Source: JBQTIP01 sp052388025 (GTDB taxonomy: Bacteria > Actinomycetota > UBA4738 > HRBIN12). From it: a stretch of DNA of 13,417 nt. The stretch is from assembly GCA_052388025.1 (NCBI GenBank), contig JBQTIP010000002.1, positions 1 to 13,417 of the forward strand. The letters run 5' to 3'. The notes beneath the pieces are model-generated. The model had not been told where the DNA came from. It was given only the letters and a program-made list of their open reading frames with translations, and did not search any database. Each line of letters begins with the position of its first letter. Position 1 is the stretch's first letter. The position numbers and the translations under genes were made by a program. Shown here in pieces: positions 1-7,604 of this stretch.

Positions 1-364
1 GGCGAAGTCCCGCTCCAGCAGATCGGGGGCGGGTGCGGCCGTCTCGTCCCTGTGCGTGGTCCTCACCTTCTTCCGTCGGTGAACGCCCTGGATGCCGGCT
101 TGCCGCATCAGGCGGGCTACGCGCTTCTGCGAGCAGAAGATCCGGTGCCCGAGGCGAAGCTCGGCGTGGACCCTCGGGGCCCCGTAGGTCTGCCGGCTGT
201 CCTGGTGGATCGTTCTGATCACCTGGGGAGGCAGGCATCCGAAAGGGACCTCGGCGATGCCGGCCTTGATCGCCAGGCGTAGTACCCGCTGGTGGAGACC
301 CCAGCACTCGGCACATCGTGGCCACCGGGTAGTTCGCCCTCTCTCGCTCAACGAAGCCGAACAC
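1..364 (-). pseudogene. IS3-family transposase OrfB, N-terminal fragment with two frameshifts
   Basis: This is the N-terminal part of an IS3 OrfB integrase-type transposase, running off the left edge just before its DDE domain. It starts at a GTG (364-362), 2 bases after the orfA stop. The reading must change frame twice to follow the family. The first segment ends in CRVLG; after a missing G in the run at 299-302 the text continues VSTSGYYAWRSR. After another missing base near 222-229 it continues VIRTIHQDSRQTYGAPRVHAEL, then KRVARLMRQAGI and finally PAPDLLERDF at the edge. YGAPR and KRVARLM are typical of the HTH_21 region of OrfB, and LLERDF precedes the rve domain in relatives. Both lesions are one-base losses, so no functional transposase can be made from this copy unless they are sequencing errors. 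Confidence 0.8.
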
Positions 365-366
365 CG

Positions 367-657
367 CTACGGGGTCGCTCCGGTCTCCGTGGCGAAGAAG
401 GCGGCTGCTTTTAGGAGGATCTCCTTTTCCTGCTCGAGGACGCGGTTCCTGCGCCGAAGGCGGGAGAGCTCCTCCCGCTCCTCGGTGGTCAGCCCCTCGC
501 GGCGCCCCTCGTCGATCTCTGACTGGCGGACCCTGTGCCGAAGCGACTCTGTCGAGCAGCCGAGGTCCTTTGCCACTCCGGCGATCGTGCCGCCCGAACG
601 GACGAGGCGAACCGCCTCAGTCCGGAACTCTGCCGACCCCCAACGCCGTGCGACGAT
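367..657 (-). pseudogene. IS3-family transposase OrfA (HTH), start codon missing
   Basis: This is an OrfA-type small DNA-binding subunit of an IS3-family transposase. The readable frame contains AEFRTEAVRLV (recognition of the IS3 OrfA N-terminus), then GVAKDLGCSTESLRHRVRQ (helix-turn-helix), then a charged heptad stretch EELSRLRRRNRVLEQEKEIL typical of the OrfA leucine zipper, and it ends AAAFFATETGATP at the TAG at 369-367. Upstream there is no ATG, GTG, TTG or CTG in this frame all the way to the TGA of the preceding ABC gene at 702-700. The first possible start is the GTG at 576-574, which would cut off half of the HTH. The 657 end given here is only where similarity fades. The gene is either decayed or uses an unusual start. 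Confidence 0.72.
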
Positions 658-699
658 ACGCGGAGCTGGACCCGGCGCGCACGGCCGCCGCGCTCCACC

Positions 700-1671
700 T
701 CACCTGCTGACGACGCCGCCGGCCAGGACCTCCTCGGAGCGGTGGCAGGCCGCCCACCGTCCGGACGCGACCTCGCGGAGCTCCGGGCGCTCGGTCCGGC
801 AGCGGTCGATCGCGAGGGGACACCTCGGGTGGAAGGCGCACCCCGGCGGCGGGTTCGCCGGGTCGGGCGGCGTGCCCGGGATCACGACGCGGGACCGCCG
901 CGCGGCGAGGTCGATCTCCGGCACGGCCGAGCGGAGCGCCACCGTGTACGGGTGGGCCGGCCGCGCGAGGAGCTTCGCCGTCGGCCCCCGCTCGACGATC
1001 CGGCCGAGGTACATGACCGCCGTCTCCTCGCACAGCCGCTCCACCACCGCGAGGTTGTGGGAGATCAACAGGTACGCGAGGCCCCGCTCCTCCCGCAGCC
1101 GTCCGATCAGCCGGAGGATCCGGTCCTGCACGGTAACGTCGAGGGCGCTCGTCGGCTCGTCGAGGACGAGCATCCGCGGTTCCACCGCGAGGGCGCGCGC
1201 GATCGCCACCCGCTGGCGCTGACCGCCCGAGAGCTGGTGCGGATACCGCCCGGTGAAGTCCGCCGGAAGCCCGACCTCCTCGAGCAGCCGCGCAACCCGC
1301 TCCGGTTGTGAAGCGCGCGGAACGACGCGGTGGGCGTGCAACGCCTCGGCCACGGCCTCGCCGACCCGCATCCTGGGGTCCAGGCTCGTGTCCACGTCCT
1401 GGAAGACGATCTGCATCGCGCGGCGGAACGCCCGGAGCTCCGAGCGCGGCAGACGGAGCACGTCGTGCCCGTCCAGGCGGATCGATCCCCGCTCCACCGG
1501 GACGAGTCGCATGAGCGCGCGTCCGGCGGTCGTCTTGCCGGACCCGCTCTCGCCGACGAGCGCGAGCCCGTAGGGCCCGGCCAGCATCGCGAAGCTCACG
1601 CCGTCGACGGCCCGGACGTTCCCGAACCGGACGTGGAGGTCCTCGACCTCGAGGAGCTGCGCGTCGGTCAC
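700..1671 (-). CDS. Oligopeptide/dipeptide-type ABC transporter ATPase, DppF/OppF type
   Basis: This 323-residue cytoplasmic ATPase would power import through the neighbouring permeases. Visible motifs are Walker A GESGSGKT (40-47), Q-loop Gln91, signature LSGGQ (147-151), Walker B MLVLDEP (167-173), D-loop SALD (175-178) and switch His205. The C-terminal extension of the oligopeptide subfamily is present: HPYTVALRSAVP, then GCAFHPRCPLAIDRC and a later ACH. These give four cysteines (278, 284, 291, 309), a pattern that binds an iron-sulfur cluster in studied relatives. The GTG start overlaps the stop of the upstream ATPase (GTGA), implying translational coupling; only a weak AAGGT lies upstream. 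The usual QDP after the Q-loop is QDV here. The stop codon abuts the decayed IS3 element, so the last few residues may have been altered by the insertion. Substrate is not determined by this subunit. Confidence 0.95.
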   Translation of the reverse strand: MTDAQLLEVEDLHVRFGNVRAVDGVSFAMLAGPYGLALVGESGSGKTTAGRALMRLVPVERGSIRLDGHDVLRLPRSELRAFRRAMQIVFQDVDTSLDPRMRVGEAVAEALHAHRVVPRASQPERVARLLEEVGLPADFTGRYPHQLSGGQRQRVAIARALAVEPRMLVLDEPTSALDVTVQDRILRLIGRLREERGLAYLLISHNLAVVERLCEETAVMYLGRIVERGPTAKLLARPAHPYTVALRSAVPEIDLAARRSRVVIPGTPPDPANPPPGCAFHPRCPLAIDRCRTERPELREVASGRWAACHRSEEVLAGGVVSR

Positions 1672-2462
1672 GGGGCGGACCCGACCTTCGGCACCGCGGC
1701 GAGGAGCTCCTTCGTGTAGTCGTGCCGCGGCCGGCGGAGCACCTCCTCCGGCGGCCCCTCCTCCACGATCCTTCCCTCACGCATCACCGCGACCCGGTCG
1801 CAGAGCTCCGCGATGACCGCGAGGTCGTGGCTGATGAACAGCACGCTCATGCCGTCCTCGTCGCGGAGCCGCCGGAGCGTCTCGAGGATCTCGGCCTGCA
1901 CGGTGACGTCGAGCGCGCTCGTCGGCTCGTCCGCGAGGAGCACCTCGGCGCGGAGCGCGAGCGCCGTCGCGATCGCCACGCGCTGGGCCTGCCCCCCGGA
2001 GAGCTCGTGCGGGTAGCGTCGCAGGAGCTCCGGCGAGAGCAGCACCTCCCGCATCGCGCGCTCGGCGCGCTCGCCGGCCTCCTCCTTCGTCGCGCCGTGA
2101 AGCCGCAGCGCCCTGACGAACAGGTCGCCGACGCGTCGCACCGGGTTCAGCGCCGCGAGCGGGCTCTGGAAGATCATCGCGATGCGGCTCCCCCGGACCT
2201 TACGGAGCTCGGCCTCGGATCGCCCGACGAGCTCCTCGCCATCGAGCACGATGCTGCCCTCGACGCGGGCACCCATGGTCCAAGCCAAGCCGGCGACCGC
2301 GAGGGCCGTCATCGACTTCCCCGACCCGCTCTCGCCGGCGAGCCCGAGAATCTCCCCCGGCAACAAGTCGAGCCGCTCGAGGTCGACCACCATCCGGTCC
2401 CCGAACGAGATCCGCAGGTCCCGGACGCCGAGCTCGGGCGCGTGCGCGGAACGGTCGATCAT
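1668..2462 (-). CDS. Oligopeptide/dipeptide-type ABC transporter ATPase, DppD/OppD type, short C-terminus
   Basis: This is the second ATPase of the importer, 264 residues. Walker A is GESGSGKS (43-50), Q-loop Gln99 in FQSPLAALNP, signature LSGGQ (154-158), Walker B VLLADEP (174-180), D-loop SALD (182-185) and switch His212 in ISHDLAV. The FQ-P-ALNP sequence and the position directly after the DppC-type permease identify the D-type subunit. The protein stops soon after HDYTKELLAAVP, so it lacks the roughly 60-residue Cys-containing extension that the partner ATPase has. The ATG at 2462 overlaps the permease stop (ATGA). The frame is open further upstream, but that stretch lies inside the permease gene and shows no family similarity, so the ATG is preferred. 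It ends by overlapping the next ATPase (GTGA). Confidence 0.94.
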   Translation of the reverse strand: MIDRSAHAPELGVRDLRISFGDRMVVDLERLDLLPGEILGLAGESGSGKSMTALAVAGLAWTMGARVEGSIVLDGEELVGRSEAELRKVRGSRIAMIFQSPLAALNPVRRVGDLFVRALRLHGATKEEAGERAERAMREVLLSPELLRRYPHELSGGQAQRVAIATALALRAEVLLADEPTSALDVTVQAEILETLRRLRDEDGMSVLFISHDLAVIAELCDRVAVMREGRIVEEGPPEEVLRRPRHDYTKELLAAVPKVGSAP

Positions 2463-3337
2463 CGCGAGATCACCCGCCGCGGGTCGAGCACGTCGCGGAG
2501 CCCGTCGCCGATCAGGTTGAACGCGGCTGCGGTGAGAAGGATCGCGAGGCCGGGGAACGTCACCAGCCACCACTGCGTCGTGAAATACCTCTGCCCCTGG
2601 CTCACCATCAGGCCCCAGTCCGGCGTCGGGTCCTGCGCGCCGAGCCCGAGGAACGAGAGCGCCGACGCCGTGAGGATCACGCCACCGACGTCGAGCGAGG
2701 CCTGCACGATGACCGGCGTGACGGAGTTCGGCAGCACGTGGCGGAACAGGATCCGCGCGTTGGACACGCCGAGCGCCCGCGCGCTCTCGACGTAACGCTG
2801 CCCGGCCACCGACGCCGCCTGGCCGCGGACGACCCGCGTGTACCACGGCCACCACGTGAGCGAGATCGCGAGCACCGTGTTCCCGATCGACGGCGTGAGG
2901 ACGGCAGCGAAGGCGAGCGCGAGGAGAAGAGCGGGGAACGCGAGGAACACGTCGGTCACCCGCATGATCACGTCGTCGACGAGCCCACCGAAGTAGCCGG
3001 CGACGACGCCGAGCGGGATCCCGACGAGACACGAGATCAGGAGCACGAGCGCGGCGATCACCGGCGAGACGCGCGCGCCGTAGAGCACGCGGGAGAGCAC
3101 GTCGCGCCCCACATGATCGGTGCCGAAGGGGTGCGCGAGCGACGGCGGCCGCAGGACCTCGAGCGGGTGCGTGGCCGTGCCGGCGTCGGCAGGGTGTGGC
3201 GCGAGGACCGGCGCCATGAGCGCCACGAGTACGATCGCGATCGCCACCACGGCCCCGGTCGCGACGAGCGGGTTGCGGCGCAGGGCCCGCAGCGCCGGCC
3301 GGCCCCGCGGCTCGACGGCGACGCCCTCGCCGATCAT
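2459..3337 (-). CDS. Oligopeptide/dipeptide-type ABC transporter permease, DppC/OppC type
   Basis: This is an inner-membrane permease subunit of 292 residues. The N-terminal cytoplasmic stretch (about 1-23) is followed by a first membrane segment (about 24-46), a periplasmic loop with the OppC-type sequence HPFGTDHVGRDVLSRVLYG (69-87), and further membrane segments near 94-116, 130-148, 207-231 and 257-278. The EAA loop that contacts the ATPases reads YVESARALGVSNARILFRHV (182-201), and LSFLGLGAQDPTPDWG (227-242) is the family hallmark near the C-terminus. The ATG at 3337 overlaps the upstream permease stop (ATGA) and has AAGGA 10 bases before it. The frame stays open to 3985, but that extension lies over the other permease and is not membrane-like. 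It overlaps the next gene by ATGA. Confidence 0.95.
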   Translation of the reverse strand: MIGEGVAVEPRGRPALRALRRNPLVATGAVVAIAIVLVALMAPVLAPHPADAGTATHPLEVLRPPSLAHPFGTDHVGRDVLSRVLYGARVSPVIAALVLLISCLVGIPLGVVAGYFGGLVDDVIMRVTDVFLAFPALLLALAFAAVLTPSIGNTVLAISLTWWPWYTRVVRGQAASVAGQRYVESARALGVSNARILFRHVLPNSVTPVIVQASLDVGGVILTASALSFLGLGAQDPTPDWGLMVSQGQRYFTTQWWLVTFPGLAILLTAAAFNLIGDGLRDVLDPRRVISR

Positions 3338-4350
3338 CGCAGGCGGATCCTTGGATCGATGACCGCCTGCGCGAGGTCGACCGCCAGGTTGCTCACGACG
3401 TACACGACGGCGATGAACAGCGTCACGCCGACGACCGCCGGCGTGTCGAGCGAGGTCACCGAGTCGGCCGCGTAGCTCCCGAGGCCCGGCCAGTTGAAGA
3501 TCGCCTCGACGAGGAACGTGTTCACGAGCGAGTACGCGAACACGAGCGCGAGGACCGCGATCACCGGGTTCCACGCCAGCCGGAGCGCGAACCGCCCCAA
3601 CACCGAGCGCTCGGAGAAGCCGAGCGCTCGCACCATCCGGACGTGGTCCTCGCCGATCGTGTCGAGCACCGAGGCCCGGACGAGCCGGGCGATCACCCCG
3701 AGCGGATAGGCAGCGATGACGAGCGCCGGGAGAACGAGGTGCTGGACCGCGCTCCACAGCACCGGCCAGTTCCCGGTGATCAGCGCGTCCACGACCGGCA
3801 TCCGCGTGTAGGCGCGGAGCGGGCTCGTGAGATCGAGGCTCGGGTCGTACTGGCCGGCGACCGGCAGGACCCGCAGCCACCGGAAGAAGACGAGCTGGAG
3901 GATCAGCGCGAGCCAGAACGACGGCATCGACACACCAAAGACGGCCCCAACGCGGACCAGGAAGTCCGGCGCCCGCCCTTTCCACCGGGCCGAGACCAGC
4001 CCCGCCGGCACGCCGACGGCGAGGGCGAGCAGGAGCGCGGCCACCACGAGCTCGATCGAGGCCGGCGCGCGCCTGGCGATGTCATCGAGGACGGGGCGCT
4101 TCGTGTGTAGCGAGACGCCCCAGTCCCCCGTCAGGATGCCGCCGAAGAATCTGCCGATCTGCACCGGGAGCGGCCGGTCCAGGCCGAGGTCGTGGCGGGC
4201 CTGCTCGATCTGCCCGCGCGAGGCGTGCGGCCCGGCCCAGGTGGCAGCCGGGTCGCCCGGCACGACCCTGGCGACCACGAAGGTCAGGACCACCACCCCG
4301 ACCACGACCATCACGGCCAGGGCGGTGCGCCTGACGACGTACCGCCTCAT
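3334..4350 (-). CDS. Oligopeptide/dipeptide-type ABC transporter permease, DppB/OppB type
   Basis: This is an inner-membrane permease subunit of 338 residues and usual length. It starts MRRYVVRRTA and has membrane segments near 9-29, 100-121, 133-155, 200-222, 262-284 and 305-327. DppB/OppB marks are VVPGDPA (29-35), the periplasmic LGLDRPLPVQ (55-64) and GDWGVSL (75-81), the EAA loop EDHVRMVRALGFSERSVL (234-251), IFNWPGLGSY (284-293) and the C-terminal IDPRIR. It pairs with the DppC-type permease, whose ATG overlaps this stop. The ATG at 4350 lies 36 bases after the binding-protein gene. Its Shine-Dalgarno is poor, and a small GC hairpin occupies the place where one would be expected. A GAGGTGAGGTGAG stretch lies further upstream, just after the previous stop codon. 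Confidence 0.95.
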   Translation of the reverse strand: MRRYVVRRTALAVMVVVGVVVLTFVVARVVPGDPAATWAGPHASRGQIEQARHDLGLDRPLPVQIGRFFGGILTGDWGVSLHTKRPVLDDIARRAPASIELVVAALLLALAVGVPAGLVSARWKGRAPDFLVRVGAVFGVSMPSFWLALILQLVFFRWLRVLPVAGQYDPSLDLTSPLRAYTRMPVVDALITGNWPVLWSAVQHLVLPALVIAAYPLGVIARLVRASVLDTIGEDHVRMVRALGFSERSVLGRFALRLAWNPVIAVLALVFAYSLVNTFLVEAIFNWPGLGSYAADSVTSLDTPAVVGVTLFIAVVYVVSNLAVDLAQAVIDPRIRLR

Positions 4351-4352
4351 GC

Positions 4353-4366
4353 GGCCGGGTGCGGCC
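4353..4366 (-). promoter_or_regulatory. Candidate hairpin between binding-protein and permease genes
   Basis: The minus strand reads GGCCG-CACC-CGGCC, a perfect 5-bp GC stem with a 4-base loop, ending 2 bases before the ATG of the DppB-type permease. It could mask the start of that gene or slow 3' decay of the binding-protein message, a common way to make more binding protein than permease. In such GC-rich DNA short stems arise by chance, so this is weak. Confidence 0.3.
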
Positions 4367-4386
4367 TCGCCCTAGCTCACCTCACC

Positions 4387-6000
4387 TCAGGCGGCCGCCG
4401 GCGTCAGGTCGTAGGCGAACACGACGCTCGGGTAGGCCGGGTTCTCACGGAAGCCAGTGACCGAGGACAGCATCGCTCGCTGGTACACCTGGGTGTACAA
4501 CGGGATCGCGACCGTGTCGTCGAGCAGCTCGGTCTGCATCCCCCGGTACATGTCGACCGCCTGGTCGCGATCGGTCGCCGCGAGCGAGGCCGCCTCGTCG
4601 ATCTGCTGGTCGAGCGTCGGGTTCGAGTAGTACGACAGGTTGAAGAACGGCTGCTCCTCGGTCCGGAACAGGTTGTAGAACCACGACACCGGGTCCGGGT
4701 AGTCCGGCCACCAGTAGAAGATGAAGATGTCCTGGCGCTCCACCGGGTCGTCCGACTTCCCCTTGTCCCACTGGGCCTGCCACTGGAGGCCGCGGACCTC
4801 GAGGTCGATGTTGAGGTCGGCCAGGTTCGACTTCATCAGCGTCGCGACGAGCTCCTCGTCGGCGTCGCCCTTCAGGTACGTGAGCTCGAGCCTGATCGTC
4901 TCGCCGCCCGGGCCGAACCCGGCGTCTTGCAGGAGCTGCGTCGCGGCGTCCCTGTCGTACGTGTAGCTCGGCAGGTCGTCGAAGTGGCCCCACAGCCCCG
5001 GGGGCACGTAGCCGGTGAGCGGCTCGCCGGCGCCCTGGAGGGCGGCATAGATCCCGTCGTAGTCGATGCCGAGCGCCACCGCCCTGCGGACGCTCTCGTC
5101 GGCCAGCGAACCCGAGGCCGTGTTCAGCATCGCGAACAGCGTCTGCCACGACGCGTCGTCCGTCGTCTGGAAGCCATCGCGGCCCTGGAACGACTGCCAC
5201 AGCTGCGGGCTCATGCGCTGGACGAAGTCGACCTGGCCCGACTCGAGCAGCTGCGCGGCGGTCGTCGCCTCGGGTGTCACGCGGAACTCGACGCGCGTGT
5301 AGTGGGTCCCCTCCCAGCCGCCCCAGTAGTCCTGGTAGGCCTCGAGCCGGAGCTCGATCTCCTCACCGGGGTTGTACTCGGCGACCGTGTACGGCCCGGT
5401 GCCGGCGTCGTCGCCCTCGGCGAACCAGTCGGCGAGGTCCTGCGAGCCCGACGCCCGCGTGTCGTAGACGTACGCGGAGTAGTCGCCCGAGGCGACGAGG
5501 TCGATCGGCGACGGGTAGGACAGGTGGAACACGAGCGTGTTCGGGTCGGGCGTGTCCATCTTCTTCACCGCGCCCCAGATGTAGGAGGCCGCCTGCCCGA
5601 GGTCGATCGTCCGCTGGATCGCCTCCTTCACCGCGGTGGAATCCATCGTTCGGCCGGTGTGGAAGGTGACCCCCGGCCGGAGGTGGAACGTCCAGGTCAG
5701 GCCGTCGGGCGACTGCTGCCAGTCCGTGGCGAGCAGCGGGTCGACGTCCTGCGTGTCCGGGTTGTACCGGGTGAGGGTCTCGTACACGTTCTGCATGGCG
5801 ATGACTTCGTTCGAGTAGTCCGTCGCCGGGTCCCACCCGATCATCACCTCGGAGTTCACCGAGTAGGTGAACGTCGTGTCGGGCGCGGCCCCGCCCCCTT
5901 CCCCGCCCCCGCCGCCCGAGGGCTCCTTCGCGCCGTCGCACGCGGCGGCGACCAGCGCGAGCGCCGCGAACATGACGAGCGTTGCGCGCAACCGTCTCAT
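4387..6000 (-). CDS. Family 5 extracellular solute-binding lipoprotein of the ABC importer
   Basis: This 537-residue lipoprotein captures the solute outside the membrane and delivers it to the permeases encoded downstream. The N-terminus is MRRLRATL, a hydrophobic stretch, then LVAAAC with Cys21 as the lipidated residue, followed by a Gly-rich linker (about 28-40). The SBP_bac_5 signature follows: PLLATDWQQSPDGLTWTFHL, LRPGVTFHTG and STAVKEAIQR; further family text includes GTGPYTVAEY, SVRRAVALGID and IDLEVRGLQWQAQW. Length is normal for the family. The ATG at 6000 has a strong GGGAGGGGAGG 6 bases upstream and gives a clean signal peptide; a TTG further upstream is rejected. It begins 44 bases after the short hyuA-like gene and ends 36 bases before the permease. 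Family 5 proteins bind peptides, but also opines, nickel complexes and other small molecules, so the ligand is unknown; context suggests a substrate of the adjacent hydantoinase-type enzymes. Confidence 0.94.
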   Translation of the reverse strand: MRRLRATLVMFAALALVAAACDGAKEPSGGGGGEGGGAAPDTTFTYSVNSEVMIGWDPATDYSNEVIAMQNVYETLTRYNPDTQDVDPLLATDWQQSPDGLTWTFHLRPGVTFHTGRTMDSTAVKEAIQRTIDLGQAASYIWGAVKKMDTPDPNTLVFHLSYPSPIDLVASGDYSAYVYDTRASGSQDLADWFAEGDDAGTGPYTVAEYNPGEEIELRLEAYQDYWGGWEGTHYTRVEFRVTPEATTAAQLLESGQVDFVQRMSPQLWQSFQGRDGFQTTDDASWQTLFAMLNTASGSLADESVRRAVALGIDYDGIYAALQGAGEPLTGYVPPGLWGHFDDLPSYTYDRDAATQLLQDAGFGPGGETIRLELTYLKGDADEELVATLMKSNLADLNIDLEVRGLQWQAQWDKGKSDDPVERQDIFIFYWWPDYPDPVSWFYNLFRTEEQPFFNLSYYSNPTLDQQIDEAASLAATDRDQAVDMYRGMQTELLDDTVAIPLYTQVYQRAMLSSVTGFRENPAYPSVVFAYDLTPAAA

Positions 6001-6006
6001 CTCCGG

Positions 6007-6017
6007 CCTCCCCTCCC
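6007..6017 (-). promoter_or_regulatory. Strong ribosome binding site of the solute-binding lipoprotein
   Basis: The minus strand reads GGGAGGGGAGG followed by CCGGAG and the ATG at 6000. It is the strongest Shine-Dalgarno of the transporter genes and settles the start in favour of MRRLRATL over an upstream TTG. It suggests high expression of the binding protein relative to the permeases. Confidence 0.75.
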
Positions 6018-6044
6018 GTTCCTCCGATCCATCATCCCCCAACT

Positions 6045-7604
6045 TCAGCCCATCGCGCCCGCGGCGCGCACCCGGACCCGCGTGGCCGAGCCGGTCAGGT
6101 ACGCGAGCGGGACCTCCTCGATCTCGACGACCTCGACGGCGGCCGGATCGGCGCCGGCCTGCACCGCGCGGTCCTTCGCCTCGGCCGACAGCTCCTCGAG
6201 CACCCGCTCGCGCTCCCCGGGGCCGGGGTGGACGATCTTGTCCACCTCACCGCTCACCAGGGCGATCGCGGCGCCGATCGCGTTCGCCACCTCGAAGTGC
6301 TCGGGCCGGTGGATCTCGGCGACTCCGGGGATCCGGTCGGGCACGAGCACGCTCCCACCGCCCACCACCACGAGCGGCTGGTCGCCGCGGGCCGTCTTGA
6401 TGCGGTCGACGGCGTCCGCGAGCATCGAGTCGGCCGCCCGCAGTCCGGCGTCGAGCAGGTCGCGGTGGCCCTCGGTGCGGCGCGGGTCGCCGAGGCCCGT
6501 GCGCCCGGCCGCCGCGGCCGCGTCGGTCAACGTCGGGGTCGCCCCTCCGAACACGAGCCCCTCCTCCGCGAGCCGGTAGCCCACGCTCTCCGGTCCGACG
6601 CGCACCGATCCGCCCCCCTCAGTTAGTACGGAGCCGCCGCCGAGCGCGATTGTTACGAGGTCGGGCATCCTGAAGTTCGTCCGGACCCCGCCGATCTCCA
6701 CGCCGGCGGAGGACTCGCGAGGGAACCCGTACGAGAGGACGCCGACGTCGGTCGAGGTGCCACCGACGTCGGCGACGAGCGCGCTCTCGGTGCCGGTGAG
6801 GTACGCGGCGCCCCGGATGCTGTTCGCCGGCCCGCTGCCGATCGTGAGCACGGGGTGGCCGAGCGCGAAGTCGAGAGCCATCAGCGTTCCGTCGTTCTGG
6901 GCGAAGAAGGTGACCGGCGAGAGCCCGTGCGCCGCAAGGGCCTCGCGCAGCGCCTGGGCTACCTGGTGCGCGACGCGGACCAGGGCCGCGTTCAGCACGG
7001 TCGCGTTCTCCCGCTCGAGCAGGCCGATCGAGCCGATCCCGTGGCTGAGCGAGACGTTCACCCCCTCGCCGAGGACCTTGCGAACGACCTCCTCGGCGGC
7101 GAGCTCGTGCCGCGAGGAGACCGGCGCGAACACGCTGGTCACGGCCACGCTCTCGACGGGCTCGGGGAGCCCCTCGAGGAACCGCTCCACCGCCGCCGGC
7201 TCGAACGGGACGATCTCGCGGCCGTCGAACTCGATGCCGCCGGGCACGATCTCCTCGCCGGCCGAGATCGCGCGGCGCAGGTCGTCCGGCCAGCCGAAGA
7301 GCGGCCGGACCGCGTGGGTGGCCGGGCTGCCGATCCGGATCACGGCGACCTCTTGGAGGTCGCGACGCTGGAGCACGGCGTTCGTGGCGTGCGTGGTCCC
7401 GAGCATCGCGTGGGTGACCCGGGCTTGGTCGGCGGCCGGGTCCGACAGCACCGCCGCGATCGCGGCCTCGATGCCCTCCGTCACGTCCGGCGTCGTCGGC
7501 ACCTTCGCCTTCGCGAGCAGGCGGCCGTCGCGGTCGAGCACCACCGCGTCGGTGTTCGTGCCGCCGACGTCGATCCCCAGCCGGAGGTCAAGAGGCGCGG
7601 GCAT
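6045..7604 (-). CDS. Short HyuA-like hydantoinase/oxoprolinase family protein, partner of DUF917 protein
   Basis: This 519-residue cytoplasmic protein of the hydantoinase/oxoprolinase (HyuA) ATPase family has the Hydant_A_N and Hydantoinase_A domains but is about 165 residues shorter than the other HyuA here. Nucleotide-binding motifs of the actin-like fold are GIDVGGTNTD (10-19), LGTTHATNA (68-76), ADVGGTSTDVG (278-288), ALGGGSVL (320-327) and a late VVVGGGSVLVP (412-422). It lacks the C-terminal region of full HyuA subunits, and no second hyuB follows. The ATG at 7604 overlaps the DUF917 gene by 17 bases and has a strong GGAGGTG 4 bases upstream, so the two are very likely translated together and may form a complex. 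The reaction is not established; members of this branch are annotated only as hydantoinase/oxoprolinase. I infer ATP-dependent activation or opening of a five-membered amide ring. Confidence 0.93.
   Translation of the reverse strand: MPAPLDLRLGIDVGGTNTDAVVLDRDGRLLAKAKVPTTPDVTEGIEAAIAAVLSDPAADQARVTHAMLGTTHATNAVLQRRDLQEVAVIRIGSPATHAVRPLFGWPDDLRRAISAGEEIVPGGIEFDGREIVPFEPAAVERFLEGLPEPVESVAVTSVFAPVSSRHELAAEEVVRKVLGEGVNVSLSHGIGSIGLLERENATVLNAALVRVAHQVAQALREALAAHGLSPVTFFAQNDGTLMALDFALGHPVLTIGSGPANSIRGAAYLTGTESALVADVGGTSTDVGVLSYGFPRESSAGVEIGGVRTNFRMPDLVTIALGGGSVLTEGGGSVRVGPESVGYRLAEEGLVFGGATPTLTDAAAAAGRTGLGDPRRTEGHRDLLDAGLRAADSMLADAVDRIKTARGDQPLVVVGGGSVLVPDRIPGVAEIHRPEHFEVANAIGAAIALVSGEVDKIVHPGPGERERVLEELSAEAKDRAVQAGADPAAVEVVEIEEVPLAYLTGSATRVRVRAAGAMG

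Larger units (their letters stand above)
1..699 (-). mobile_element. Decayed IS3-family insertion sequence, left end cut by window
   Basis: An IS3-type pair of transposase genes is read on the minus strand: a small orfA (HTH plus leucine-zipper-like coiled coil) followed 2 bases later by orfB. Both are damaged: orfA has no recognisable start codon and orfB has two one-base frameshifts. The DDE catalytic core lies beyond base 1, so the far end and its inverted repeat cannot be seen. The near boundary is not proven. The sequence directly after the ABC ATPase gene begins TGAGGTGGAG, and IS3 ends usually begin with TG, so the element could start at the TGA stop of that gene; 699 is a working limit. 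No target duplication can be checked. The element is probably immobile by itself. Confidence 0.75.

Noticed and set aside
617..1780. 387-codon minus-strand frame over the DppF-type gene
   Set aside because: It is an Arg/Gly-rich shadow of the ATPase in another frame; the 323-codon frame holds all Walker, signature and H-loop motifs.
2459..3985. Long N-terminal extension of the DppC-type permease (and of the DppD-type ATPase to 3032)
   Set aside because: The extensions overlap the neighbouring genes, are not membrane-like or ATPase-like, and good family starts with ATGA overlaps exist at 3337 and 2462.
6001..6042. TTG start for the solute-binding protein at 6042
   Set aside because: It would add charged residues before the signal peptide. 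The ATG at 6000 has a strong Shine-Dalgarno and gives a normal lipoprotein signal.
4192..6579. A 795-codon open frame on the plus strand, plus others at 6757-8742 (661 codons) and 10706-12517 (603 codons)
   Set aside because: They lie opposite well-supported minus-strand genes, are dominated by Arg/Val/Asp/Gly low-complexity text and show no family motifs. This is the expected antisense openness of GC-rich codons.
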